A stretch of DNA of 64,000 nucleotides from assembly GCA_016708585.1 (NCBI GenBank), contig JADJFK010000006.1:62001-126000 (forward strand), read 5' to 3'. Shown here one piece after another: positions 8,496 to 16,463 of this stretch (within the stretch, counting starts at the first letter, position 1; every line of letters begins with the position of its first letter). Position numbers and translations under genes: made by a program. The DNA is from Sulfuritalea sp. (GTDB lineage Bacteria > Pseudomonadota > Gammaproteobacteria > Burkholderiales > Rhodocyclaceae). The notes under the pieces are model-generated. The model saw only the letters and a program-made list of their open reading frames with translations. It ran no database searches and was not told where the DNA came from.

Positions 8496-10119
8496 ATGGC
8501 TTATTCGGCGCATGTCGATACCTTTACCCGCGACAACCTGCCGCCGCCCGAGCGGCGCAGCCGGAGTTCCTGTTCGAGCTGCCGGAGCTGAAGTTTCCCG
8601 AGCGCATGAACTGCGCGACGGAACTGCTCGACCGGCACGTCGCGGAAGGCCGGGGAGGGCGCGTCTGCATCCAGGCGCCGAACCTGCGCTGGACCTACGC
8701 CGACCTGCAGGAGAAGGCCAACCGCATCGCCAACGTGCTGGTCAATGAGCTCGGCATCGTCCCCGGCAATCGCGTGCTCTTGCGCGCGCCGAACAACCCG
8801 ATGATGGCCGCCTGCTGGTTCGCGGTGATGAAAGTCGGCGCTGTCGCCACGGCGACCATGCCGCTGCTGCGCGCCAAGGAACTCAAGCATGTCATCGCCA
8901 AGGCGAAGGTGAGCCACGCCCTGTGCGACCTGCGCCTGGCGGAAGAACTCAAGCTGGCCGCCGCCGACTCGCCCGAGCTGAACTGCGGCACATCCGCTGG
9001 TTCAACGATGCCTCGGCCGACGGCCTCGAAGCGGCGATGGCGAAGCAGTCCGCCGAATTCAGCAATGTCGATACCGCGCGCGACGACACCTGCATCCTCG
9101 CCTTCACCTCGGGCACCACCGGCCAGCCCAAGGCCACCATGCACTTCCACCGCGACGTCATGGCCTCCTGCGTCTGCTGGCCGCCCCACGTGCTGCGGCC
9201 GACGCCCGACGACATCTTCATGGGCACGCCGCCGCTGGCCTTCACCTTCGGCCTCGGCGGCCTGCTGCTGTTTCCGCTGTCGATCGGCGCCTCGACCGTG
9301 CTGCTGGAGCAGGGCGCGCCGCAGGACCTGGTCGATGCGGTACTCAAGTACAAGGCCACCGTCCTGTTCACCGCACCCACCTCCTATCGCGCCATCGCCG
9401 CGATCGCCGGCCCCTTGCGCGGCAGCACTTTGAGGAAATGCGTCTCGGCCGGCGAGGCCCTGCCGGCGGCGACGCGGGCGCTGTGGAAGGAGGCGACCGG
9501 CATCGAGATGATCGACGGCATCGGCGCCACCGAACTGATGCACATCTTCATCTCGGCCGACGAGAAGGATGCGCTGCCCGGCGCCACCGGCAAGGTGGTG
9601 CCGGGCTACGTCGCCTGCATCATGGACGACGACGGAAAGCCGGCGAAGACGGGCGAGATCGGCAAGCTGGCGGTCAAGGGGCCGACCGGCTGCCGCTATC
9701 TCGCCGACGAGCGCCAGGCCAGCTATGTGAGGAACGGCTGGAACTACACCGGCGATGCCTACGCGCTCGACGCCCAGGGCTATTTTCACTACCACTCGCG
9801 CACCGACGACATGATCATCTCGGCCGGCTACAACATCGCCGGGCCCGAGGTCGAGGATGCGCTGCTGCGCCATCCCAAGGTGGCCGAGTGCGGCGTGATC
9901 GGCGTCCCCGACGAGGAGCGCGGCCAGGTGGTCAAGGCCATCGTCGTGCTGCGTCCCGGCACCGAGCCGACGCCGGAGACGGCGAAAGAGTTGCAGGACT
10001 ACGTCAAGCAGAGCATCGCGCCCTACAAATATCCGCGCCAGGTGGAGTTCGTCGCCAGCCTGCCGCGCACCGAAACCGGCAAGCTGCAGCGCTTCCGCCT
10101 GCGCCAGGCCCAACGCTAA
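8496..10119 (+). pseudogene. 2-aminobenzoate/benzoate-CoA ligase family gene, interrupted by two frameshifts
   Basis: The reading frame begins MAYSAHVDTF at 8496 after GGAGG, shifts by one base near 8553-8561 into the frame reading FLFELPELKFPERMN, and shifts again near 8972-8982 into the frame reading IRWFNDASADG, ending at 10119. Adding one base at each point restores a single protein of about 541 residues. It would have the phosphate loop FTSGTTGQPKAT, the acceptor motif and the C-terminal TGKLQRFRL Lys. That is the usual length of 2-aminobenzoate-CoA ligases. Both changes look like single-base losses outside homopolymers. Either it is a recent pseudogene, with the ligase at 3610 taking over, or the assembly has indel errors. 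Confidence 0.8.
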
Positions 10120-10198
10120 TGCCTTCGATCGCCTGCCCCGCATCATGAAATACCCTAGCTTCGCAGCGCCGCAAACTGGCAAAGGGCCGCCCTCCCAC

Positions 10199-10214
10199 CT
10201 CCCCGCGGGGAGGC
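10199..10214. other. Perfect 16-bp GC palindrome between ligase and Rid gene
   Basis: CCTCCCCGCGGGGAGG reads the same on both strands and could form a strong hairpin in the transcript. It has no U-tract, so I do not call it a terminator. It may mark an mRNA processing or stability element in the 144-base gap. Confidence 0.4.
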
Positions 10215-10263
10215 TGGGCCTCGACTATCACCGCGTTGAACATTAGCCATACGGAGAACTTAG

Positions 10264-10659
10264 ATGAAGACATTGCTTCCCCCCGGCTGGCCGCTGGCCA
10301 AAGGCTATGCCCATGGCGTCACGACGCGCGGGCAGATGGTGTTCGTTGCCGGCCAGGTCGGCTGGGACGAAAAATGCGAGTTCCCCGGCGATGACATCGT
10401 CACCCAGGCCGAGCAGGCGCTGAAGAACATCGTCGTGATCCTGGCCGAGGCCGGCGCGAAACCGGAGCACATCGTGCGCATGACCTGGTACCTCGGCAGC
10501 AAGGAGGAATACTGGGCCAAGCAGAAGGAGCTCGGCGCCGTGTTCCGCCGCCTGATCGGGCACTACAACGCGGCGATGACGGCGGTGCAGGTGGCCGGTT
10601 TCGTCGAGCACGGCGCGAAGGTCGAGATCGAGGCCACCGCCGTGATCCCGGATGCCTGA
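10264..10659 (+). CDS. Rid (YjgF/YER057c/UK114) family protein lacking the catalytic Arg
   Basis: A 131-residue Rid-fold protein, normally a trimer with ligand sites between subunits. The C-terminal strand AKVEIEATAVIPDA aligns with the RidA signature. The position of the RidA Arg105, needed for enamine/imine deamination, holds Met105 here (segment YNAAMTAVQV). It therefore belongs with Rid subfamilies of other activity. In a 2-aminobenzoyl-CoA pathway the product after hydroxylation and reduction is an enamine-type cyclohexene, so a Rid protein is plausible here, but deamination by the RidA mechanism should not be assumed. Confidence 0.85.
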   Translation: MKTLLPPGWPLAKGYAHGVTTRGQMVFVAGQVGWDEKCEFPGDDIVTQAEQALKNIVVILAEAGAKPEHIVRMTWYLGSKEEYWAKQKELGAVFRRLIGHYNAAMTAVQVAGFVEHGAKVEIEATAVIPDA

Positions 10660-10661
10660 GC

Positions 10662-11045
10662 TTGGACGATGAATGCTGGCAACGCATCCTGGCGCGCATG
10701 CCCGAGGTCGAGGAAGCCGCCGGGCCGCCGCTTGCCGTGGCCTTCATCAGCGGCGAGGCGTATGCCGCGAAGCGCGGCCGGGCCTGGCTCTGGTGGCCGG
10801 GCAGCCGCGCGCGCGCCGCGGGGCCGGTGGCCTTCGACGGCCGCTACCCCGACGACTGGGGCCTGCTGCTGGTGATGAACGACACGGCCATCGAAAAAGT
10901 CGGCGCCGGCGGCACGGCGGTCATGGCCCACCACGCGCGCCTGCTGGACATCAAGGCCTTCGTCCTGCGCCAACGCGAGGAACTGGATGGCGGCGGGGTG
11001 CTCGAGTTCATCGAGGATCTTGAATTGGCCACACCCAAACATTGA
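10662..11045 (+). CDS. Unrecognised 127-residue protein
   Basis: I do not recognise this protein. It has a TTG start two bases after the Rid stop. The sequence has a Trp-rich patch (RAWLWWPGS, residues 40-48) and an acidic C-terminus. The segment IEKVGAGGTAVM is encoded by an in-frame copy of the dispersed GTCGGCG repeat, so that part may be insertion-derived. It lies in a tight run with the next two small genes, all on the catabolic strand, suggesting one transcript. Other frames across the stretch are open too, so the frame choice rests on position and on the acidic, globular composition. Confidence 0.5.
   Translation: MDDECWQRILARMPEVEEAAGPPLAVAFISGEAYAAKRGRAWLWWPGSRARAAGPVAFDGRYPDDWGLLLVMNDTAIEKVGAGGTAVMAHHARLLDIKAFVLRQREELDGGGVLEFIEDLELATPKH
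10896..10920 (+). repeat. Dispersed GTCGGCG repeat, copy 3 (inside a gene)
   Basis: AAAGTCGGCGCCGGCG then GCACGGCGG. It lies within the 127-residue protein gene, read in frame as K-V-G-A-G-G-T-A. Confidence 0.7.
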
Positions 11046-11058
11046 CGGTCCCGGACAC

Positions 11059-11526
11059 ATGAATGCAATTGTTGAATTCGGCGGCTTCGGCGAACTTTGC
11101 GACTGGCAGGCGATGCTCGACCGCCATCGCGAGGTGTTCACCGAAATGGACGACGGCGCCCGCATCGGCATCGTCTCGCGCGAGGCCTCGGGCATCCTGC
11201 CCGGCAAGCATCTCGAAGGCGTGCAGCGCGCGGCCGAGGTGGACATGCTGGCCTGGGAAGTGCAGGGCGGCGGCATGCAGGCAGGCATCGAGCGCTTTGC
11301 CGGCATGGCCACGGTGAAGGTCGACCTGCTGCTGGTGGCCGATGCCGAGGCACTGGCGGCGGCGCGCGCCGACCTCGCCGGCAACGCGCTGACGACGATC
11401 AAGAAGGCGATCCGGCGCGGCAACATCATGTTCTTCGTCTTCAAGAACAAGGCCCAGTTGCAGGACGCCGGCTACGAGGACTTCCTCGAATCGCTCGGCC
11501 TGGCCTTCCTCGGGGCCTGCCGGTGA
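11059..11526 (+). CDS. Unrecognised 155-residue protein
   Basis: I do not recognise the family. The ATG at 11059 follows the preceding gene by 13 bases. The protein looks soluble, with mixed alpha/beta composition, no signal peptide and no membrane segment. It has a Gly-rich middle (VQGGGMQAGIERFAG) and a basic C-terminal helix-like stretch (LTTIKKAIRRGNIMFF). The stop overlaps the start of the next gene (GTG within CGGTGA). The consistent overlap pattern argues that it is a real member of the catabolic operon. Confidence 0.6.
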   Translation: MNAIVEFGGFGELCDWQAMLDRHREVFTEMDDGARIGIVSREASGILPGKHLEGVQRAAEVDMLAWEVQGGGMQAGIERFAGMATVKVDLLLVADAEALAAARADLAGNALTTIKKAIRRGNIMFFVFKNKAQLQDAGYEDFLESLGLAFLGACR

Positions 11527-11720
11527 TCTTCATCAACCCGCGCGGCGCGCCGGAACTGGCCTGCGACCATTGCGGCTGCCGCTGGGTCGACCGGCTCAAG
11601 GGCAAGGCGTATTGCTACGAGTGCGGCGAGGAAATCAGCGACGAGGCGATTGCCGAATTCCAGCGTGCCCTGCTGGAACATGCAGGACAGGACAATCAGG
11701 CGGGAGGCGGCACCAGGTAG
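11523..11720 (+). CDS. Small zinc-ribbon protein
   Basis: A 65-residue protein with two Cys pairs, CDHC (near residue 14) and CYEC (near residue 32), spaced like a zinc ribbon or rubredoxin-like knuckle, followed by an acidic helix (EEISDEAIAEFQRALLEH). The GTG start overlaps the upstream stop. The 3' end overlaps the tail of the convergent thioesterase gene by 25 bases. The function is unknown; a metal-binding accessory role in the pathway is only a guess. Confidence 0.6.
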   Translation: MIFINPRGAPELACDHCGCRWVDRLKGKAYCYECGEEISDEAIAEFQRALLEHAGQDNQAGGGTR

Positions 11721-12124
11721 CGCTCCAGCCGGCTTCGCAGGTCGGCGGAAATCGGTACCGAGCGGTGGTCCTTCAGCGCGGCGACGACCACGGTGAGCGT
11801 GGCCTGGACCCGCACCGCGCCGCCCGATATGCCGGTAACGTTCATTTCCACCGAACTCCTGCCGATGCGGTTCACCGACAGCGACAGGCGCAGCGTCTCG
11901 CCGACCTTGCTCGGCGAGCTGAAGCGGCAGGTGATACTGCCCATCGGCACGCCCATGCCGTCCTCGACGTGGAAGCGGGCGAAATCGATGCCCAGGCCCT
12001 GGTTGAACCAGTCCTCGACCAGTTCGTTGAACAGCACGAAGTACTGCGGGTAGAAGACGATGCCGGCCGGGTCACAGTGGTGGAAGCGGATCAGCTTGTC
12101 GCATTCGAAGGGGCTGGGGGTCAC
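11696..12124 (-). CDS. 4-hydroxybenzoyl-CoA-type thioesterase (hotdog fold)
   Basis: A 142-residue single hotdog-fold protein. The motif CDPAGIVFYP (residues 17-26) contains the catalytic Asp18 of the 4HBT family. Likely substrates are aryl-CoA or ring-cleavage acyl-CoA esters, releasing CoA when intermediates accumulate. A thioesterase also occurs in known 2-aminobenzoate clusters. The start is GTG with AGGAG upstream. A terminator hairpin separates it from trpB2 on the same strand, so it needs its own promoter or read-through. Confidence 0.88.
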   Translation of the reverse strand: MTPSPFECDKLIRFHHCDPAGIVFYPQYFVLFNELVEDWFNQGLGIDFARFHVEDGMGVPMGSITCRFSSPSKVGETLRLSLSVNRIGRSSVEMNVTGISGGAVRVQATLTVVVAALKDHRSVPISADLRSRLERYLVPPPA

Positions 12125-12140
12125 GGCGATGGGCTCCTGG

Positions 12141-12170
12141 AAAAAAGAAAAGAGAGCTTACGCTCTCTTT
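12141..12170 (-). terminator. Rho-independent terminator after trpB2
   Basis: A stem of nine pairs (12149-12157 with 12162-12170) has a four-base loop and, read on the minus strand, is followed by TTTTCTTTTTT-like sequence. It is placed 33 bases past the trpB2 stop. Confidence 0.75.
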
Positions 12171-12202
12171 CCCTTGAAACAGCCTTCTTGTTGCTGCCGG
12201 GT

Positions 12203-13570
12203 TCAGGCGGCCTTGGGCCAATCCACCTTGGGCAGGTCCTTCGTTGCCTCTGCCACCAGTTCCTGCGGATAGTCGTAGTCCTCGAGCTGCCCGGACAGGT
12301 AGCGGTCGTAGGAGAACATGTCGAAGTGGCCGTGTCCCGAGAGGCAAAAGAGCAGGGTTTTCGGCTCCCCGGTTTCCTTGCAGCGCAAGGCCTCATCGAT
12401 CACCGCGCGGATACCGTGGCAGGACTCGGGGGCGGGGATGATGCCTTCGGCCCGGGCGAACTGGATGCCGGCGGCAAAGGTTGCCAATTGCGGCACGGCC
12501 ACGGCCTCGATCAGCTTTTCATGGTAAAGCTGGGACACCAGGGGGGATTCGCCGTGGTAGCGCAAGCCGCCGGCATGGATGCCGGGGGGCATGAAATTGT
12601 GGCCCAGCGTGTACATCTTCATCAGCGGGGTGTAACCGGAGGAATCGCCATAGTCGTAGGCATAGATTCCCTTGGTCATCGACGGGCAGGAAATCGGCTC
12701 GACACCGACCAGGCGGACCTTCTTGCCCGCCGCCTTGTCGGCCAGGAAGGGGAAGGCGATACCGCCGAAGTTCGAGCCGCCGCCGCAGGGCGCGAAGACC
12801 ATGTCGGGATACTCGCCCACCATGGCCAGTTGCTTCTTGGCTTCGAGGCCGATCACCGTCTGGTGCAGCAACACATGGTTGAGCACCGAGCCAAGCGTGT
12901 AGTTGGTATCGGCACGCGAGGCGGCTTCTTCGACCGCTTCCGAAATCGCCAGGCCGAGACTGCCCATGTTGTTCGGGTCCTGGGCCAGGGCATCGCGGCC
13001 GGCCTGGGTCATGTTGGTCGGGCTGGGGAAGACATTGCCGCCCCAGGTTTGCATCATCGAGCGGCGATAGGGCTTTTGCTCGTAGCTGATCTTCACCATG
13101 TAGATGCGGACTTCGATGCCGAACATCTGCCCGGCAAAGGACACCGCCGATCCCCACTGGCCGGCGCCGGTCTCGGTGGTGACGCGCGAGAAGCCGGCCT
13201 GCTTGTTGTAGTAGGCCTGCGGCACCGAGGTATTGGTCTTGTGCGAACCGGAGGGGCTGACGCCCTCGTACTTGTAGAAGATCTTGGCCGGCGTGCCGAG
13301 CACCTTCTCCAGGCGATGCGCCCGCATCAGCGGGGTCGGGCGCCACAGCTTGAAGATCTCGCGCACTTCCTCCGGAATCGGGATCCAGCGCTCGGCGCTC
13401 ATCTCCTGCTCGAGGATGTTGCCGGGAAAGATCTCGAGCATCTTCTCCGGCCCCACCGGGTTGCCGTCGGGTCCCAGCGGCGGCAGCGGCGGGTTCGGCA
13501 TGTCGGCGACCACGTTGTACCAGTGGGTCGGGATGTCCTTTTCATCGAGCATGATGCGGGTCTGGCTCAT
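12203..13570 (-). CDS. trpB2: TrpB2-type tryptophan synthase beta subunit
   Basis: A 455-residue PLP enzyme of the TrpB2 branch. It is longer than TrpB1 and has the N-terminal extension DIPTHWYNVVADMP. The PLP Lys is K111 in SGSHKTN, and the phosphate-binding loop is PCGGGSNFGG. TrpB2 enzymes condense indole with serine without a cognate TrpA, so indole salvage is the usual proposal. The start at 13570 is set by GGAGGAG upstream. It sits inside a probable 2-aminobenzoate island, divergent from xdhC, behind a shared operator motif. That links it to indole or anthranilate turnover rather than to a trp biosynthetic operon. Confidence 0.9.
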   Translation of the reverse strand: MSQTRIMLDEKDIPTHWYNVVADMPNPPLPPLGPDGNPVGPEKMLEIFPGNILEQEMSAERWIPIPEEVREIFKLWRPTPLMRAHRLEKVLGTPAKIFYKYEGVSPSGSHKTNTSVPQAYYNKQAGFSRVTTETGAGQWGSAVSFAGQMFGIEVRIYMVKISYEQKPYRRSMMQTWGGNVFPSPTNMTQAGRDALAQDPNNMGSLGLAISEAVEEAASRADTNYTLGSVLNHVLLHQTVIGLEAKKQLAMVGEYPDMVFAPCGGGSNFGGIAFPFLADKAAGKKVRLVGVEPISCPSMTKGIYAYDYGDSSGYTPLMKMYTLGHNFMPPGIHAGGLRYHGESPLVSQLYHEKLIEAVAVPQLATFAAGIQFARAEGIIPAPESCHGIRAVIDEALRCKETGEPKTLLFCLSGHGHFDMFSYDRYLSGQLEDYDYPQELVAEATKDLPKVDWPKAA

Positions 13571-13658
13571 CTGGTGTCTCCTCCGTAATTGTTTTGGCCG
13601 TTTCGGATCGTCGCGACGGCTGCTTCTCCCCTGCAGCCGACAAATCATGAAATGGATA

Positions 13659-13675
13659 CAGGACACTGTATACAA
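13659..13675 (-). promoter_or_regulatory. Shared catabolic operator motif, site 2
   Basis: On the minus strand TTGTATACAGTGTCCTG, about 90 bases upstream of trpB2 and 138 bases upstream of the divergent xdhC operon. It matches sites 1 and 3. Confidence 0.5.
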
Positions 13676-13812
13676 ATAATGGCGCTTGTGTCAATCTCTT
13701 CGGCAGGGTTTTTCGGTCGCGGCAGATGCCTTTCCTTGCTGCCGAAGGTATTGCGTCGGCCGCAAATACGGCACAATCGGCAGGCCGCAACCGACATGGA
13801 TGGAATGAACAG

Positions 13813-14136
13813 ATGGACAACGACGCCGACTCGATCCTTGCCACGCTACAGGGCTGGCGCGCCGCCGGCAAGGCGGCCGCGCTGGCCACCGTGGTCAGCA
13901 CCTGGGGTTCCTCGCCGCGCCCCGAGGGCAGCCACCTCGCCGTCGATGCGGACGGGCATTTCGTCGGCTCGGTGTCCGGCGGCTGCATCGAGGGCGCGGT
14001 GATCGACGCCGCGGTCCAGGTCATGGCCAGCGGCCGGCCGCAACTGCTGGAGTTCGGCGTCAGCGACGAGCAGGCCTGGCAGGTCGGGCTGGCCTGCGGC
14101 GGGCGCGTGCAGGTCTTCGTCGAGCCGGTGGAATGA
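13813..14136 (+). CDS. XdhC/CoxI N-terminal domain protein
   Basis: A 107-residue protein equal to the XdhC_CoxI domain alone: TWGSSPRPEGSHLAV (residues 30-44) and VSGGCIEGAVID with the conserved Cys (near 58). XdhC-type chaperones bind molybdenum cofactor, protect its sulfurated form and hand it to xanthine dehydrogenase-family hydroxylases. The Rossmann part found in full-length XdhC is encoded by the next gene, overlapping by four bases (ATGA), so here the chaperone is split in two polypeptides. No hydroxylase structural gene is in the window. Confidence 0.85.
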   Translation: MDNDADSILATLQGWRAAGKAAALATVVSTWGSSPRPEGSHLAVDADGHFVGSVSGGCIEGAVIDAAVQVMASGRPQLLEFGVSDEQAWQVGLACGGRVQVFVEPVE

Positions 14137-14840
14137 AGGCCGCCACGCTCGCCCGCATCGCCCGGGCGCAACAGCAGCGCGAAGCCTTGCTCGTCGTCAC
14201 GCGCCTGGCCGACGGCGCGCAGTGCGTGGTCGATGCCGCCGGCTGCAGCGGCGACCTGGCGCTGGCGCCGGAACAGGCGGCCGAGGCCGCCGCCCTGCTG
14301 GCCGCCGGCCGCAGCGCCGGGCTGGCCGCCGCCGCGGGTCTGTTCGCGCGCGCCTACGTCCCGGCGCCGCGCCTCCTGATCGTCGGCGCCGTGCATATCG
14401 CCCAGGCGCTGGCGCCGATGGCGGCGGCGGCCGGCTTCGAGGTCATCGTCATCGATCCGCGCGGCGCCTTCGCTTCGCCCGAGCGCTTCCCCGGTGTGCA
14501 GCTCAGCGACGAGTGGCCCGACGAGGCGCTGGCCCGCCTCGGGCTGGACGCCGCGACGGCACTGGTGGCGCTCTCGCACGATCCGAAGCTCGACGATCCG
14601 GCGCTGGAACTGGCCTTGCCCAGCGCACTGTTCTACATCGGCGCGCTGGGCAGCCGGCGCACCCACGAAAAGCGCCTGGAGCGCCTGCGCGCGGCCGGGC
14701 TGGGCGACCTGACGGGCCGCATCCATTCGCCGATCGGGCTCGACCTCGGCGGCCGCGCGCCGGCCGAAATCGCGGTGTCCATCCTGGCCGAAGTGATCCA
14801 GGTCCGCTATCGGGGCGACCGCGTGGAAACAGGCGCGTGA
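14133..14840 (+). CDS. XdhC C-terminal Rossmann-domain protein
   Basis: A 235-residue protein matching the second half of XdhC. It has a nucleotide-binding Rossmann segment LLIVGAVHIAQALAPMAAA (near residue 79), the motif ALSHDPKLDDPALELAL and the signature YIGALGSRRTHEKRLERL (near 168), ending with PAEIAVSILAEVI. It forms the other half of the split Mo-cofactor chaperone. Start and stop overlap both neighbours (ATGA, GTGA), so the three genes are translationally coupled. Confidence 0.88.
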   Translation: MKAATLARIARAQQQREALLVVTRLADGAQCVVDAAGCSGDLALAPEQAAEAAALLAAGRSAGLAAAAGLFARAYVPAPRLLIVGAVHIAQALAPMAAAAGFEVIVIDPRGAFASPERFPGVQLSDEWPDEALARLGLDAATALVALSHDPKLDDPALELALPSALFYIGALGSRRTHEKRLERLRAAGLGDLTGRIHSPIGLDLGGRAPAEIAVSILAEVIQVRYRGDRVETGA

Positions 14841-16456
14841 TCTTCGGCGAATTCCCGCTGGCGGAATGCGAAGGCCTGCTGCTGGCGCACAGCCTGCGCC
14901 TGGCGGACGGAATTTTCAAGAAGGGGCGCCGTCTCGCCAGCGCCGACTTTCCGGCCCTCGACGCCGCGGGCATCACGCGGGTGTACGGCGCCCGGCTGGA
15001 GCCCGGCGACCTCGACGAGAACGCCGCCGCCGCGGCGGTTGCCGCCACCCTGACCGGCTCCGACATCGCCGCGCGCGCACCGCATGCCGGGCGCTGCAAC
15101 CTCTACGCCACGCAACGCGGCCTGGTCGGCGTCGATGCTGCAATCATCGACCGCATCAATGCCATCGACGAGTCCGTTACCGTCGCCACTTTGCCGCCGC
15201 TGACAGCGGTGCGGGCCGGCGCCGTGGTCGCCACGGTGAAGGTCATCCCGCTGGCCGTGGGCCGTGGCGTGATCGATGCTTGCAGTGCGGCGGCGGGGCA
15301 GGGCACAGCCATGTCGCTGCTGCCTTTCCAGGCGCGGCGTGCGGCGCTGATCGTCACCGGGCTGCCGGGCGAGCCGGCGCGCAACTACGCGGCGGCGGTG
15401 ACCAGCAGCCGGCGCCGGCTCGACGAGCTCGGCTCCCATCTCGGCCTGGTGCAGCGCTGCGCGCATCGCAGCGCTGCCGTCACCGCCGCCCTGCTCGAAG
15501 CACGGGCGGCCGGCTGCGACCTGCTGCTGATTGCCGGCAGCACCGTGCCCAAGGATCGCGCCGACACGGTACCAGCCGCCATCGTCGCCGCCGGCGGCGA
15601 GATACTTCATTTCGGCATGCCGGTCGAGCCGGGCAACATGCTGCTGCTGGCGCGTCTGGGTGAAGTGCCGGTCATCATCCTGCCCGGCTGCGCCCGCTCG
15701 CGGCGCACCAACGGCCTCGATTGGGTGCTGCAGCGCATGCTGGCCGGCCTGCCCATGGGGCGCGCCGAGATCATGGCCATGGGCGTCGGCGGCCTGATCC
15801 GCAGCCCGGCCGAAGCCGACGAGGACGAAGCGGCGACCCAGCCGGAACCGCAGCGCGCGCCCGCCGGACGCAAGGTGGCGGCGCTGGTGCTGGCGGCCGG
15901 CAGCAGCCGGCGCATGGGTGGCGCCAACAAGTTGTTGCAGCCGGTGGGCGGCATCGCCATGCTGCGCCGCGCGGTGAATGCGGCGCTGGCCTCGCGCTGC
16001 ACGTCGGTGCTGGTGGTCACCGGCGCGGACGCGGGCGCGGCGCAGGCCTGCCTCGCCGGGTTGGAGGTGCAGTTCGCGCACAACCCCGATCACGCCAGTG
16101 GCATGGCCTCCTCGCTGCGTTGCGGGCTGGCCGCGCTGCCGGCCGATGCCGACGCGGCGGTGGTGCTGCTGGCCGACATGCCCCGCATCGACGGCGGGCA
16201 CGTCGATCGCCTGCTCGCCGCCTTCGATCCGCGGCAACCGAAAATCGTCGCTCCGGTAAAGGACGGTCGGCGCGGCAACCCGATCCTCTGGCCGCGCGAA
16301 TTTTTCGCCGAGATGATGGCGGTGGAGGGCGATGTCGGCGCCCGCGAGGTATTGCAGCGCCACGCGTCGCAGGTCGAGGCAGTCGCTTTCGACGACGACG
16401 CGATTTTTGCCGATGTCGATACGCCGGCGGCGCTGGACGCGTTGCTTGACAAATGA
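14837..16456 (+). CDS. MoeA-like/MocA fusion, molybdenum cofactor maturation
   Basis: A 539-residue two-part protein. Residues 1-330 resemble the MoeA/MogA molybdopterin-binding domain (LLLIAGSTVPKDRADTV; PVEPGNMLLLARLGEVPV). From about 350 on comes a MobA/MocA nucleotidyltransferase (LVLAAGSSRRMGGANKLL, then LLADMPRIDGGHVD). Together these would bind Mo-cofactor and transfer CMP to it, giving the dinucleotide form used by xanthine dehydrogenase-family hydroxylases. The GTG start overlaps the preceding stop. Neighbours (XdhC halves, SufS, SufU) support a hydroxylase-cofactor operon. Which hydroxylase it serves cannot be told here. Confidence 0.85.
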   Translation: MIFGEFPLAECEGLLLAHSLRLADGIFKKGRRLASADFPALDAAGITRVYGARLEPGDLDENAAAAAVAATLTGSDIAARAPHAGRCNLYATQRGLVGVDAAIIDRINAIDESVTVATLPPLTAVRAGAVVATVKVIPLAVGRGVIDACSAAAGQGTAMSLLPFQARRAALIVTGLPGEPARNYAAAVTSSRRRLDELGSHLGLVQRCAHRSAAVTAALLEARAAGCDLLLIAGSTVPKDRADTVPAAIVAAGGEILHFGMPVEPGNMLLLARLGEVPVIILPGCARSRRTNGLDWVLQRMLAGLPMGRAEIMAMGVGGLIRSPAEADEDEAATQPEPQRAPAGRKVAALVLAAGSSRRMGGANKLLQPVGGIAMLRRAVNAALASRCTSVLVVTGADAGAAQACLAGLEVQFAHNPDHASGMASSLRCGLAALPADADAAVVLLADMPRIDGGHVDRLLAAFDPRQPKIVAPVKDGRRGNPILWPREFFAEMMAVEGDVGAREVLQRHASQVEAVAFDDDAIFADVDTPAALDALLDK

Positions 16457-16463
16457 GTCGGCA

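Noticed and set aside
8831..8855. Apparent repeat copy in the aryl-CoA ligase
   Set aside because: It encodes KVGAVATATM, a conserved stretch of this ligase family, so the match is explained by protein conservation.
11570..13588. Plus-strand open frame of 672 codons opposite trpB2 and the thioesterase
   Set aside because: Both opposite-strand genes have full family motifs; this frame has none.
14926..14950. Apparent repeat copy in the MoeA-MocA gene
   Set aside because: It encodes a KGRRLASADFPAL segment typical of MoeA-like proteins (KG-x-L-x-x-AD); coincidence with the repeat cannot be excluded, so I do not count it.
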